Source: Streptomyces wedmorensis
Lineage (GTDB): Bacteria; Actinomycetota; Actinomycetes; Streptomycetales; Streptomycetaceae
NCBI RefSeq assembly: GCF_000716445.1
Contig: NZ_JNWK01000006.1
Location: 192,301 to 256,300 of the forward strand
DNA length: 64,000 bases
Direction of reading: 5' to 3'
Shown: positions 29,057 to 38,897 of the stretch, in pieces
Numbering within the stretch: the stretch's first letter is position 1
Layout: each line of letters opens with the position of its first letter
Notes under the pieces: generated by a model
Told to the model about the DNA's origin: nothing
The model's input: the letters and a program-made list of their open reading frames with translations, nothing else
Databases searched by the model: none
Made by a program: the position numbers and the translations under genes

Positions 29057-30450
29057 GGCGTCTCCCGGGGCACGGCGGGGGCCACGCCGGTCACGACCTC
29101 GTCGCCGGCCGCGAGGCGGCCCGCGGCGAGCGGGACGACCTCCACGTAGCCGTCGCCGAGGGTGCCGGTGCGCACCTCGACGCGGTCCTGGCGGGCGTCG
29201 GCGCGGACGGCGGTGACGACCGTGCGGCCGTCCGCGCCGGCGGACACGGCGGTGACGGGGACGACGAGGGCCTCGCCGTCGGTGGAGGCGGCCTCGACCG
29301 TCAGCCGGACCTCCCGGCCGGCGAGGCCGGGTGGGAGGTCCTCGCCGGGCGCGGCGGTGAGGAGGTAGCCGACGGGGACGTCGCCGGGCGGCTGTTCGGC
29401 GTCGCCCCCTCCCCCGCCGGTGCCGGCGTCCCCCGGCGGGCCGGTGTGCCGCGGGGTGGCCCGGTCGGCGACCGTCACGACGTCGGCGGTGACCTCGTCG
29501 CCGGTCTCCTCGTCCAGGATCCGCACCTTCTGCCCGGGCCGGACCATGCCCTTCTGGTGGTCGTGGAGGTGGCCCTGGGCCACGAGCCGTCCGGAGGAGA
29601 GGGTCATCGGGGAGCCCGTCACCGGGGAGCCGGGCACGACGCCGACGGAGGCGACCCGGGCGGGGAAGCGCTCCACGAAGACGACCTCTCCGGCCGGGAC
29701 CATGGGTCCGGCGGCCGCCCGTGCACGGGCCAGCGCGGTCCGGGCGTCGGCCAGGTCGGCGGCGGCCCGGCCGCGAGCCTTGCGGAGGTCCTTCGTCCGG
29801 GTGGCGTCGCGGTTGTCGAGCAGGGCGTCCCGGGTGTCCTCGGCGGCCCGTTCGGCGGCGGTCACCGCCGCCCTGGCGCCGTCGACGGCGGCCCCGTCGT
29901 CGGCCACGGCCGGCCGGGGGACGTACCCGGCGGCGGAGTAGAAGTCCGTCACCGCGTCCTTGGTCCCGGCGCCGAAGGTGCCCCGGGGGTCGTCGCCCCG
30001 GTCGTGTCCGAGGGCGGCCAGCGCGTCCTGGAGCTGGGCGACGTCGTCGCCGGTCGCGCCGGGCCTCAGGTCGCGGTAGACCGGCAGCCGGCCCTTCAGT
30101 ACGACGACGGGGCGGCCCGACACCTCCAGGACGACCTGTCCGGGGCGGAGGGTCGCGCCGGTGGCGAACGGCACCTTGGTGACGACGGACGCGCCCTCGC
30201 CGCCGGGGGCGGGGGGTGCGACCCGCACGGTCTGCCCGGCGACGACCGTCCCGCGCAGGACGACGGTCTCGTGGAGCACGCGGTGTTCGACGGGCGCCGT
30301 GAGCACGTCGGGCGGCGGTGGCGCGGCGTTCGCGGCGAGCTGCGCCGGGGAGGTGACGAGCGTCCCGGCGACGACGCCGGCGCCGGTGAGGAACACGGCC
30401 CCGACGACGAGGGCGGCGAGGAGCAGCGGGGCGGCCAGGGGGCGTCTCAT
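29053..30450 (-). CDS. Membrane-fusion-type adaptor with peptidoglycan-binding domain
   Basis: The 465-residue protein has one N-terminal helix (about 7-30), a split biotinyl-lipoyl-like domain (TVVLRGTVVAGQTVRV and VVPGSPVTGSPMTLSSGRLVAQGHL), a PG_binding_1 insert (LRPGATGDDVAQLQDALAAL to FGAGTKDAVTDFY), a coiled-coil hairpin rich in Ala/Arg (about 205-255), and HlyD-like barrel parts near the C-terminus. Gram-positive adaptors of this type link a MacB-like permease to the wall. It is the first gene of the three-gene export operon. A glycine-rich GGGGGD loop around residue 350 is probably flexible. The exported substrate is not known; the I36-like protein and the lipoprotein are encoded just upstream on the other strand. 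Confidence 0.87.
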   Translation of the reverse strand: MRRPLAAPLLLAALVVGAVFLTGAGVVAGTLVTSPAQLAANAAPPPPDVLTAPVEHRVLHETVVLRGTVVAGQTVRVAPPAPGGEGASVVTKVPFATGATLRPGQVVLEVSGRPVVVLKGRLPVYRDLRPGATGDDVAQLQDALAALGHDRGDDPRGTFGAGTKDAVTDFYSAAGYVPRPAVADDGAAVDGARAAVTAAERAAEDTRDALLDNRDATRTKDLRKARGRAAADLADARTALARARAAAGPMVPAGEVVFVERFPARVASVGVVPGSPVTGSPMTLSSGRLVAQGHLHDHQKGMVRPGQKVRILDEETGDEVTADVVTVADRATPRHTGPPGDAGTGGGGGDAEQPPGDVPVGYLLTAAPGEDLPPGLAGREVRLTVEAASTDGEALVVPVTAVSAGADGRTVVTAVRADARQDRVEVRTGTLGDGYVEVVPLAAGRLAAGDEVVTGVAPAVPRETP

Positions 30451-30704
30451 CGTGCGGTCCTTCCGGGGAGGGTCCCGCGAACCCTAGCCATTCCCGGGGA
30501 GGCTCCGTGGCGAGATCAACAGACAGTGAAATCACGCCAGTTGTGGGCCCGATGGTTTGGATTCTCTGGCTCGAAGGGCCGTAGACCGGAACCCCTTCAT
30601 GACGTGTACTTCTCAATCGGCCCGCACGGGCCCCACGCGCCACACGGTTCCGCCCCGTACCCCGCTCCCCCCTCGCCCCGGTCCCCGCCCCGAAAGGCAA
30701 CGGC

Positions 30705-31118
30705 ATGCAGAGCACGCTCGTCCGGCGCGCCATCAGCACGGCGATCGCCCTCACCGCCCTCGGCGCGGGCGTCCTGGCCGGCGGCGGCACCGCCGCGGCC
30801 GCGAACAAGGACGGCGAGCTGGAGTACCGCGAGTTCGGCCTGTTCTACAACTCCTCCCTGATGGGATCGGTCTTCGACCTGTACCTGGCCGACTCCAACC
30901 TCGCCGACGACCGCTTCCCCGGCTACGGCTCCGGCCAGGGGGAGATCGTGGACAACAACGCCGCCTCGTACTTCAACCGCGACCGGGTCGTCTGGTTCGT
31001 GTACACCGGCTCGTACGCCGGCGGCATCGAGGGCAGCATCCCGGCGGGCTACTACGGCAACGCCTCCCTGACGTTCAAGAACCAGGTCTCCTCCGCGTAC
31101 CACTACAAGGCCCGCTGA
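30705..31118 (+). CDS. Secreted peptidase inhibitor I36-like (beta/gamma-crystallin fold) protein
   Basis: The 137-residue protein has a signal peptide (about 1-33, ending GGTAAAA) followed by a single crystallin-like domain. The pattern FGLFYNSSLMGSVFDLY, then DNNAASYFNRDRVVWFVYTG and GGIEGSIPAGYYGN matches the Streptomyces I36 family, whose founding member SMPI inhibits metalloproteases. Whether this copy inhibits anything cannot be read; the cysteines of SMPI are absent, so its fold would lack disulfides. AAAGG lies 8 nt before ATG. It lies 37 bp upstream of the lipoprotein gene and probably shares its transcript. Confidence 0.75.
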   Translation: MQSTLVRRAISTAIALTALGAGVLAGGGTAAAANKDGELEYREFGLFYNSSLMGSVFDLYLADSNLADDRFPGYGSGQGEIVDNNAASYFNRDRVVWFVYTGSYAGGIEGSIPAGYYGNASLTFKNQVSSAYHYKAR

Positions 31119-31155
31119 CCCCAACGCCGTTCGCCAGCCCACCGGAGCAGAGCCC

Positions 31156-32088
31156 ATGCGCCCCCGCGCCCCGCACACCTCCGCCGCCCTCCTCCTGCTG
31201 GGCGCGGTGCTCCTCACCGCCTGCGCCCCCGGCGAGACCGGGCCCGTCACCCCGGCCGCCCCCGCGGCACCGGCCGCGGTGACGGACGCGGCGCGGCTCA
31301 CGTACCCGCTGGACGGCTACAAGCCCACCGACGAGGAGAGCCGGGGCATCGAGCGGGCACAGGCCCTGCTCACCGCCGACTGCATGAAGCGGTTCGGCTT
31401 CGCGTACCGGCCGCCGGAGCAGCCCCGGCCGGCCGGCGCCGGCACCGCCTCCCGCTACGGGCTCACCGACGCCCTGACCGCGTCCCGGTACGGCTACGCC
31501 CCGCGCGGCGGCGCGCGACCGCCGGGCAAAGCCCCGGCGCAGGACCTCGGCCCCGCGGGCGAACTGGCCCTGGGCGGACCGCCGGTCGAAGGCCGGATAC
31601 CGATGAGCCTGGCGGAGTCGGAACGGACCGACAGCGGCAGGAGGGTCAACGGTGTGAAGGTGCCCGTCGGCGGCTGCGGCCGCGAGGGCTTCCTGCGGAT
31701 GTACGCGCCCCGGGAGGGCGCCGTCGACGCCCTGTTCGTCTTCCGCCTCGAAGCGGAGGCCTTCTCCCGGGCCCGGCAGGACGCGCGGGTGGCGAAGGCC
31801 GTCGAGCAGTGGTCGCGCTGCATGGCGGAGAAGGGCTACCGGACCGACGACCCGGTCAGCCCGCAGCAGGACCTCGGACTGTCCGCGGACGCGGCCGGCG
31901 GCCCGCGGGCCGTCGCCGCCGCCGTGCAGGACGTGGCCTGCAAGGAACGCACCCGCCTCGTCGGCGTCTGGTACGCCGCCGAGGTCGGGTTCCAGGAGCG
32001 CGCCGTCGAGCAGCACGCCGAGACCCTGACCCGGACGAGGTCCGAACTCGACACCCGGATCAGGCTGGCGGCGGCGCGGAACGGCTGA
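31156..32088 (+). CDS. Lipoprotein of unknown function
   Basis: The 310-residue protein has a lipoprotein signal (LLLLGAVLLTAC, lipidated Cys23) followed by an Ala/Pro linker. The mature part is mostly helical and polar, with CMKRFGFAYRPPE, SLAESERTDSGRRVNGVKVP, GGCGREG, a later CMAEKGYRTDD and a last CKERTR, so several cysteines could form disulfides outside the membrane. I do not recognise a named domain, although similar lipoproteins with the CMxRFGF motif are common in Streptomyces. It follows the I36-like gene and may be its membrane partner. Confidence 0.8.
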   Translation: MRPRAPHTSAALLLLGAVLLTACAPGETGPVTPAAPAAPAAVTDAARLTYPLDGYKPTDEESRGIERAQALLTADCMKRFGFAYRPPEQPRPAGAGTASRYGLTDALTASRYGYAPRGGARPPGKAPAQDLGPAGELALGGPPVEGRIPMSLAESERTDSGRRVNGVKVPVGGCGREGFLRMYAPREGAVDALFVFRLEAEAFSRARQDARVAKAVEQWSRCMAEKGYRTDDPVSPQQDLGLSADAAGGPRAVAAAVQDVACKERTRLVGVWYAAEVGFQERAVEQHAETLTRTRSELDTRIRLAAARNG

Positions 32089-32095
32089 CCGGCCC

Positions 32096-32121
32096 GGCCG
32101 CCGCCACCGCGCACGGCGGCC
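32096..32121. terminator. Short hairpin between the lipoprotein and reductase genes
   Basis: An 8-bp GC stem (32096-32103 with 32114-32121) lies in the 39-bp convergent gap. It is a modest candidate terminator. Confidence 0.45.
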
Positions 32122-32127
32122 CCGGAC

Positions 32128-33414
32128 TCAGGCCTTCGGCGCGACCTTCGACAGGCCGTTGATGATGCGGTCCATGGCGTCGCCGCCCGTCGGGTCCGTG
32201 AGGTTCGCGAGCATCTTGAGCGTGAACTTCATGAGGAGCGGGTGGGTGAGCCCGTGCTGGGTCGCGATCTTCATGATCTTGGGGTTGCCGATGAGCTTCA
32301 CGAACGCGCGGCCGAGCGTGTAGTAGCCGCCGTAGGTGTCCTTCAGGACCTGCGGGTAGTTGCGCAGGGCCAGTTCGCGCTGGGCCGGGGTGGCGCGGGC
32401 GTGCGCCTGGACGATGACGTCGGCCGCGATCTGGCCGGACTCCATGGCGTACGCGATGCCCTCGCCGTTGAACGGGTTGACGAGGCCGCCCGCGTCGCCG
32501 ACGAGCAGCAGGCCCTTGGTGTAGTGGGGCTGGCGGTTGAAGGCCATGGGGAGGGCGGCGCCGCGGATCGGCGTCGTCATGTTCTCCGGGGTGTAGCCCC
32601 ACTCCTCCGGCATCGAGGCGCACCAGGCCTTGAGGACCTCGCGCCAGTCCAGCTCCTTGAAGGCGGACGAGGAGTTGAGGATGCCGAGGCCGACGTTGGA
32701 CGTGCCGTCGCCCATCGGGAAGATCCAGCCGTAGCCGGGCAGCAGCCGGTCCTGCGGGCCGCGCCGGTCCCACAGCTCCAGCCAGGACTCCAGGTAGTCG
32801 TCGTCGTGGCGGGGGCTGGTGAAGTACGTCCGCACGGCGACGCCCATCGGGCGGTCCTCGCGCCGGTGCAGGCCCATGGCCACGGAGAGCCGGGTGGAGT
32901 TGCCGTCGGCCGCGACGACGAGCGGCGCGTGGAAGGTGACCTCGCGCTTGTCCTCGCCGAGCTTGGCGTGGACGCCGGTGATCCGGCCCGTACGGTCGTC
33001 GATGATCGGGGCGCCGACGTTGCAGCGCTCGTACAGCCGGGCGCCGGCCTTCTGCGCCTGCCGGGCGAGCTGCTCGTCGAAGTCGTCGCGCTTGCGCACG
33101 AGTCCGTAGTCCGGGTACGAGGCGAGCTCCGGCCAGTCGAGCTCCAGGCGGACGCCGCCGCCGATGATCCGCAGGCCCTTGTTCCGCAGCCAGCCGGCCT
33201 CTTCGGAGATGTCGATGCCCATGGCGACGAGCTGCTTGGTGGCACGGGGGGTGAGGCCGTCGCCGCAGACCTTCTCGCGGGGGAACGCGGTCTTCTCCAG
33301 GAGCAGGACGTCGAGTCCGGCCTTCGCCAGGTAGTACGCGGTGGTGGAGCCCGCCGGGCCCGCCCCGACGACGATCACATCTGCGGTGTGCTCGGAGAGG
33401 GGCTGCTCGGTCAC
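32128..33414 (-). CDS. Geranylgeranyl reductase family protein (likely menaquinone side-chain reductase)
   Basis: The 428-residue flavoprotein has the FAD motif DVIVVGAGPAGSTTAYYLAKAG, the family sequence CGDGLTPRATKQL, VAADGNSTRLSVAMG and LLLVGDAGGLVNPFNGEGIAYAMESG. Members saturate isoprenoid double bonds. In actinobacteria a homologue (MenJ) partly hydrogenates the menaquinone tail, and Streptomyces menaquinones are known to be partly saturated; placement beside menG makes this the best role. GTG 33414 has GGGAGA about 8 nt upstream and begins VTEQPLSEHTADVIVVG. The longer frame runs into the menG intergenic region and is not used. Confidence 0.9.
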   Translation of the reverse strand: MTEQPLSEHTADVIVVGAGPAGSTTAYYLAKAGLDVLLLEKTAFPREKVCGDGLTPRATKQLVAMGIDISEEAGWLRNKGLRIIGGGVRLELDWPELASYPDYGLVRKRDDFDEQLARQAQKAGARLYERCNVGAPIIDDRTGRITGVHAKLGEDKREVTFHAPLVVAADGNSTRLSVAMGLHRREDRPMGVAVRTYFTSPRHDDDYLESWLELWDRRGPQDRLLPGYGWIFPMGDGTSNVGLGILNSSSAFKELDWREVLKAWCASMPEEWGYTPENMTTPIRGAALPMAFNRQPHYTKGLLLVGDAGGLVNPFNGEGIAYAMESGQIAADVIVQAHARATPAQRELALRNYPQVLKDTYGGYYTLGRAFVKLIGNPKIMKIATQHGLTHPLLMKFTLKMLANLTDPTGGDAMDRIINGLSKVAPKA

Positions 33415-33521
33415 GGCGGGGTCTCCCGAAAGGTTCGGCGTTGAGGACGTGTCGCAGTCTATGGCGGGCGTGTCGGGGCGAAACGGAGGGTCGGGCCCTC
33501 CGCCGTCCCCGCCCCGCCCGG

Positions 33522-34217
33522 TCAGACGGTCTTGAAGCCCCGGTGGAGCGCGACGATGCCACCGGACAGGTTCCGCCAGGCCACCTTCGACCAGCCGGCC
33601 TTCTGGAGCATGCCCGCCAGGGTCGGCTGGTCCGGCCAGGAGCGGATGGACTCGGCCAGGTACACGTACGCGTCCGGGTTCGAGGAGATCGCACGGGCCA
33701 CCGGCGGGAGCGCGCGCATCAGGTACTCCTCGTACACCGTGCGGAACGGCGCCCAGGTGGCGTGCGAGAACTCGCTGATGACGACCCGCCCGCCGGGCTT
33801 CGTCACCCGGTACAGCTCGCGCAGCGCCTTGTCGGTGTCCTGGATGTTGCGCAGCCCGAAGGAGATCGTCACCGCGTCGAAGACGTCGTCGCGGAACGGC
33901 AGCTTCGTGCCGTCGCCCGCCGTGAACGGCATCCACGGGTGGTTCTTCTTGCCGACCCGGAGCATGCCGAGCGAGAAGTCGCAGGGCACCACGTAAGCGC
34001 CCGCGCGGGCGAAGGGCTGCGAGGAGGTGGCCGTACCCGCGGCCAGGTCGAGGATCCGCTGCGCCGGGCGCGCGTCGACCGCCTTCGCGACCTCCCTGCG
34101 CCAGCGGCGGTCCTGCCCGAGGGAGAGCACGTCGTTCGTGAGGTCGTAGTTCGCCGCCACGTCGTCGAACATGGTGGCGACTTCGTGCGGCTGCTTGTCC
34201 AGGGTGGCGCGGGTCAC
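33522..34217 (-). CDS. menG: Demethylmenaquinone methyltransferase
   Basis: This SAM-dependent enzyme adds the last methyl group to make menaquinone. The 231-residue protein has the UbiE/MenG signatures [26 protein letters not shown], the SAM loop [26 protein letters not shown] and [15 protein letters not shown]. It is 107 bp upstream of the reductase on the same strand and follows the degenerate amidohydrolase and mqnC, forming a quinone gene set. Confidence 0.95.
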   Translation of the reverse strand: MTRATLDKQPHEVATMFDDVAANYDLTNDVLSLGQDRRWRREVAKAVDARPAQRILDLAAGTATSSQPFARAGAYVVPCDFSLGMLRVGKKNHPWMPFTAGDGTKLPFRDDVFDAVTISFGLRNIQDTDKALRELYRVTKPGGRVVISEFSHATWAPFRTVYEEYLMRALPPVARAISSNPDAYVYLAESIRSWPDQPTLAGMLQKAGWSKVAWRNLSGGIVALHRGFKTV

Positions 34218-34291
34218 TGGCGTTCGGCCTCGCAGAATCGGGGGTGACGGGCGGGCGGGTTCATTGTCTCAGCGTGGCTGCCGGAAACCGC

Positions 34292-34891
34292 TCAGCGGGC
34301 CCGGTGGACGAGACGACCGCCCAGGACGGTGGCGACACAGGTCGACGCGCCGAGGCGGACCAGCGCCGCCCGGTCGGGGACGTCGAAGACGGCGAAGCGG
34401 GCCGGGGCCCCCGGGATCAGGCCCGGCAGCAGGATCAGCGGCACCGGCGAGAACGACGGGCCGCCGGGCAGCCTCTCGGGACGGCGCCCGATGGCGAGAC
34501 CGGCCCGGCGCACGGCGTCCAGGGCGGCCCGGTCGCGCAGTTCGCCCGCGACGGCCACCGTCCCGTGCGCGAGGAGCCGCTGCACGCCGCGGCGCGCGGA
34601 CGCGCCGCGCCGCGAGGCGTCCATGCGGAAGATCCGCTGCGCCCGCTCGCCGGTGATCGGCTCGGTGCCGAACCCCTCGGCCTCCCGGGGGTCCGGGTGG
34701 TACATGCCCTCCAGCAGCTCGGGCGCGAACGGGTTGAGGAGCCCGGGGGTGAGGATGCCGGGCCAACGCCGCACCCGCGCCTCGGGCCGTACGGCGACCA
34801 GGTCGTCGTACGGGCCGACGGCGGCGACGCGGTCGCCGTCGATCAGGACGGCCGTCTCGGGCGTCGCCTCGGCGACGTGGATGGTCAGCAC
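34292..34891 (-). CDS. Degenerate amidohydrolase (imidazolonepropionase-like) protein next to mqnC
   Basis: The 199-residue protein resembles the composite-domain part of amidohydrolases (TAVLIDGDRVAAVGPYDDL, VRRWPGILTPGLLNPF, and near the C-terminus ARFAVFDVPDRAALVRLGAS and VATVLGGRLVHRAR). The strand that normally ends in the metal-binding HxH reads TPGLLNPFAPELLEG, and the other metal ligands of the barrel are absent, so catalysis is unlikely. A full amidohydrolase has 400 or more residues. It lies 7 bp after mqnC and before menG. Some futalosine-pathway organisms use an amidohydrolase-family aminofutalosine deaminase, so this could be a shrunken relative with a structural or regulatory role; that link is inference. 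Confidence 0.78.
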   Translation of the reverse strand: MLTIHVAEATPETAVLIDGDRVAAVGPYDDLVAVRPEARVRRWPGILTPGLLNPFAPELLEGMYHPDPREAEGFGTEPITGERAQRIFRMDASRRGASARRGVQRLLAHGTVAVAGELRDRAALDAVRRAGLAIGRRPERLPGGPSFSPVPLILLPGLIPGAPARFAVFDVPDRAALVRLGASTCVATVLGGRLVHRAR

Positions 34892-34898
34892 GGGCGCG

Positions 34899-36098
34899 TC
34901 AGTTCGCGTCGAGGAGCTTCAGCTCGGGGTGGGCCGTGCCGCCCTCGATCGCGGTGGACGAGATGTGCGAGGCGACGCGCTCGTCGACCGGGTCGTTCGC
35001 CGGGTCGTCGTGGACCACGATGTGCTCGTACGTCGTGGTGCGCTGCGCCGGGACGCGGTCCGCCGTGCGGATCATGTCGATCATCTCGCGCAGGTTGGAG
35101 CGGTGCCTGGCGCCCGCCGAGGAGACGACGTTCTCCTCCAGCATGATCGAGCCGAGGTCGTCCGCGCCGTAGTGCAGGGTCAGCTGGCCGATCTCCTTGC
35201 CCGTGGTGAGCCACGAGCCCTGGATGTGGGCGACGTTGTCGAGGAACAACCGCGCGATCGAGATCATCCGCAGGTACTCGAAGAGCGTGGCCTGCGTGCG
35301 GCCCTTGAGGTGGTTGTTCTCGGGCTGGTACGTGTACGGGATGAAGGCCCGGAAGCCGCCCGTCCGGTCCTGCACGTCACGGATCATCCGCAGGTGCTCG
35401 ATCCGCTCGGCGTTGGTCTCGCCGGTGCCCATCAGCATGGTGGAGGTGGACTCGACGCCCAGCTTGTGGGCGATCTCCATGATCTCCAGCCAGCGCTCGC
35501 CGCTCTCCTTGAGCGGGGCGATCGCCTTGCGCGGCCGCTCCGGGAGCAGCTCCGCGCCGGCGCCGGCGAAGGAGTCGAGACCGGCCGCGTGGATGCGGGT
35601 GATCGCCTCCTCGACGGAGACGCCGGAGATGCGGGCCATGTGCTCGACCTCGGAGGCACCGAGGGAGTGGATGACCAGCTGCGGGAAGTCCTTCTTGATG
35701 GCCGCGAAGTGCTTCTCGTAGTACTCGACGCCGTAGTCCGGGTGGTGGCCGCCCTGGAACATGATCTGGGTGCCGCCGAGCTCCACGGTCTCCGCGCAGC
35801 GGCGCAGGATGTCGTCGAGGTCGCGGGTCCAGCCCTTCTTGGTGTCCTTCGGCGCCGCGTAGAACGCGCAGAACTTGCACGCCGTCACGCAGACGTTCGT
35901 GTAGTTGATGTTCCGCTCGATGATGTACGTCGCGATGTGCTCGGTCCCCGCGTACCGGCGGCGGCGCACGGCGTCGGCGGCGGCGCCGAGCGCGTGCAGG
36001 GGCGCGGAACGGTACAGGTCGAGCGCCTCCTCGGGGGTGATCCGGCCACCCGCGGCGGCGCGGTCGAGAACAGACTGGAGTTCGGCCTTCTCGGTCAC
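34899..36098 (-). CDS. mqnC: Cyclic dehypoxanthinyl futalosine synthase (radical SAM)
   Basis: MqnC cyclises dehypoxanthine futalosine in the futalosine route to menaquinone. The 399-residue protein has the radical SAM cluster CVTACKFC (Cys70, Cys74, Cys77), then YAAPKDTKKGWTRDLDDIL, GGTQIMFQGGHHPDYG, SFAGAGAELLPERPRK and TMLMGTGETNAERIEHL. Start is GTG 36098 (VTEKAELQSVLDRAA) after AAAGGGA; the open frame upstream is not needed for the family length. It heads a minus-strand run with the degenerate amidohydrolase and menG. Confidence 0.95.
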   Translation of the reverse strand: MTEKAELQSVLDRAAAGGRITPEEALDLYRSAPLHALGAAADAVRRRRYAGTEHIATYIIERNINYTNVCVTACKFCAFYAAPKDTKKGWTRDLDDILRRCAETVELGGTQIMFQGGHHPDYGVEYYEKHFAAIKKDFPQLVIHSLGASEVEHMARISGVSVEEAITRIHAAGLDSFAGAGAELLPERPRKAIAPLKESGERWLEIMEIAHKLGVESTSTMLMGTGETNAERIEHLRMIRDVQDRTGGFRAFIPYTYQPENNHLKGRTQATLFEYLRMISIARLFLDNVAHIQGSWLTTGKEIGQLTLHYGADDLGSIMLEENVVSSAGARHRSNLREMIDMIRTADRVPAQRTTTYEHIVVHDDPANDPVDERVASHISSTAIEGGTAHPELKLLDAN

Positions 36099-36305
36099 CG
36101 GGTGCGTCCCTTTCGGAGGGGTTCTGATCGACCGAACCAGCCTACGCCAGGGGTCCTCGCGGCTTCCGCAGGGTGCCGCCGGGAGGTCGGGGGGCGCCGC
36201 CCGGGGTGTCGGGCGAGGCATCGCACCGGGGCAACCAGTCGGGCGTCGGGCCCCTCTCTCCCTGCGGAATCACCCGATCTGACCCGAAGGAACCGGAGTC
36301 GCCCG

Positions 36306-37388
36306 ATGACACACCCGTCGTCCCGGAGGTCCCGCCGCCGCGAGCGCCGCGCGCCAGGAAAGGCCCGCCCGTCCCGGGCCGTCCGCTCCCTCGCGGTCGC
36401 CCTCGCGCTCGCCGCGCCCGTGGCCCTGCTCGGGGCCCGCGACGGCGCCGGGGGCGAACCGCTCGTGTTCGGCGGGCCGCTGTCGGGCCCGAGGGCGGCG
36501 CCGGGGCAGCCGGTGACCGTGTACCCGACGGGCCCCCCGGCGCGGTTCACGGTCGCCGGGAGGGTGGAGGACGGCACCAGCATCGGGGTCACGACGCTCA
36601 GGGGCCGGAAGTCCGGCTTCACGGGCAAGGTGTGGGTGTGGGCGCCGCCGCAGTATTTCGACCCGAAGTACGCGCACAGCGGCTTCCCCGTCCTCGTGGC
36701 GCTCCCGGGCGGGCACGGATATCCGGGGAATTACTGGCGGGCGACGGATCTCGGACTCCAGGCCGGCATCTCCCGGTGGTCCCGGGCGGGAAAGAGCCTT
36801 CCGTTCATCGTCGCGATGCCCGTCCTCAATCCGGACTTCGACCACTACTACGACGGCAGTGATATTCCGGGCCGGCCGAGAATGGGGACCTGGATCGCGG
36901 AGGACGTGCCGGATTTCGTCCGCGCGAATTTCCGGACCTTCGCGTCACGCGACGGCTGGGCGTTCATGGGGTCCTCGTCGGGCGGTTTCGTGGGCCTCAA
37001 GTCCGTGCTCCAGCACCCGGACAGGTTCAAGGCCGTCATAGCGTCGGGACCCGACACCGTCCCCGACTCGCCGCTGTGGCGGGGGCACGAGCGCGAACGG
37101 CGGGCGAACGACCCCGGGCGGCTCGCGGCGGCCCTCGGGCGCCGGCCGGACCTCCCCCGCAACGTCGTGTACCTGGCCTTCCAGCTCGGCTCGCGGGAGA
37201 CCGGGCTCGGCCCGAAGGTGCGGCGGTTCATCCGTACGTACACCAAGGGCCCGGTCAAGAGCAGGCTCCAGGTCGTGCCGGGCGGCGGCCACAACGCCCG
37301 TACCTACATGAGGGGACTGGAGGCCGGCTCGATCGAGTGGATCAGCAGGCGGCTCCAGCCCCCGGTGCCGGACCGCGGCACGGCGTAG
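36306..37388 (+). CDS. Secreted or anchored esterase of the antigen 85/esterase D type
   Basis: The 360-residue protein starts at ATG 36306, after a GGAG. A very basic N-terminus (SRRSRRRERRAPGK) leads into a helix (about 27-45, LAVALALAAPVALLGA), so it is secreted or membrane-anchored. The alpha/beta hydrolase part shows VWVWAPPQYFDPKY, the oxyanion region FPVLVALPGGHGYPGNY, the nucleophile elbow FMGSSSGGFVG and a late His in PGGGHNARTYMRG. This layout matches the mycolyltransferase/esterase (Esterase D, PHB depolymerase-like) group seen often in actinobacteria. Its substrate is not known. It converges on mqnA with an 8-bp gap. Confidence 0.85.
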   Translation: MTHPSSRRSRRRERRAPGKARPSRAVRSLAVALALAAPVALLGARDGAGGEPLVFGGPLSGPRAAPGQPVTVYPTGPPARFTVAGRVEDGTSIGVTTLRGRKSGFTGKVWVWAPPQYFDPKYAHSGFPVLVALPGGHGYPGNYWRATDLGLQAGISRWSRAGKSLPFIVAMPVLNPDFDHYYDGSDIPGRPRMGTWIAEDVPDFVRANFRTFASRDGWAFMGSSSGGFVGLKSVLQHPDRFKAVIASGPDTVPDSPLWRGHERERRANDPGRLAAALGRRPDLPRNVVYLAFQLGSRETGLGPKVRRFIRTYTKGPVKSRLQVVPGGGHNARTYMRGLEAGSIEWISRRLQPPVPDRGTA

Positions 37389-37396
37389 CGGCTGCC

Positions 37397-38278
<882 letters not shown>

Positions 38279-38393
38279 CTAGACCCGTCTCGCACTGTGG
38301 GCATCGCCGGGGCCCGCGCGTCAGCACGCGGAAGAAGATCGAACATGCGGGTGACGTGATCTTTCCCTCTACCGCCACGAGCGTCCTGCGTGC

Positions 38394-38530
38394 TACGCTC
38401 AACGCAAGTTGCAGTTTGGTTTCCCTTGCAGTACAGAGCCTGCGGAGCATGTGACCCGCAGGCTTTTGTAGTTTTCAGACTTGTTTGCAGGTTCTGGAGC
38501 AGGGCGACCCTTTGGCCCATAGGAGGGCTC
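38394..38530 (+). promoter_or_regulatory. Promoter and long structured leader of the cold-shock gene
   Basis: A TACGCT (38394-38399) could be the -10 element. The leader then contains a 9-bp hairpin (38437-38445 with 38456-38464) that runs straight into TTTTGTAGTTTT, which looks like an intrinsic terminator placed about 65 nt before the start codon. Long structured leaders are typical of cold-shock genes, so this may be an attenuator or cold-responsive structure. No reading frame of note lies in it. Confidence 0.6.
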
Positions 38531-38734
38531 ATGGCTACCGGAACCGTGAAGTGGTTCAACGCTGAAAAGGGCTTCGGCTTCATCGCCCAGGACGGCGGCG
38601 GCCCGGATGTCTTCGTCCACTACTCCGCGATCAACGCGAACGGCTTCCGTTCGCTCGAGGAGAACCAGCTCGTGACCTTCGACGTCACGCAGGGCCCGAA
38701 GGGCCCGCAGGCGGAGAACGTCTCCCCGGCCTAA
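38531..38734 (+). CDS. Cold-shock protein (CspA family)
   Basis: The 67-residue protein is a single cold-shock domain that binds single-stranded RNA and DNA. It has RNP1 KGFGFIAQD and RNP2 DVFVHYSAI, and the usual start [23 protein letters not shown] lies 6 nt before ATG. Its length equals the family norm. Expression is likely controlled by the long upstream leader. Confidence 0.97.
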   Translation: MATGTVKWFNAEKGFGFIAQDGGGPDVFVHYSAINANGFRSLEENQLVTFDVTQGPKGPQAENVSPA

Positions 38735-38776
38735 GGTGCCTGGGTCGGCGAACACGCACGACTAGAGCAGTACCCA

Positions 38777-38817
38777 AGGAGCCCCGCTCCGTGCCTCACG
38801 GCACGAGCGGGGCTCCT
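38777..38817 (+). terminator. Terminator after the cold-shock gene
   Basis: A 12-bp outer stem (38777-38788 with 38806-38817) continues into a 6-bp inner stem and is followed by TGCCCTTTTCC, a good intrinsic terminator. Confidence 0.9.
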
Positions 38818-38897
38818 GCCCTTTTCCGGGCCGCCGGGGCCGGAACCGCCGGACCTCGACCGGCGGCAGTGCCCGGTCCGGCCGGCCGCCGGGGCCG

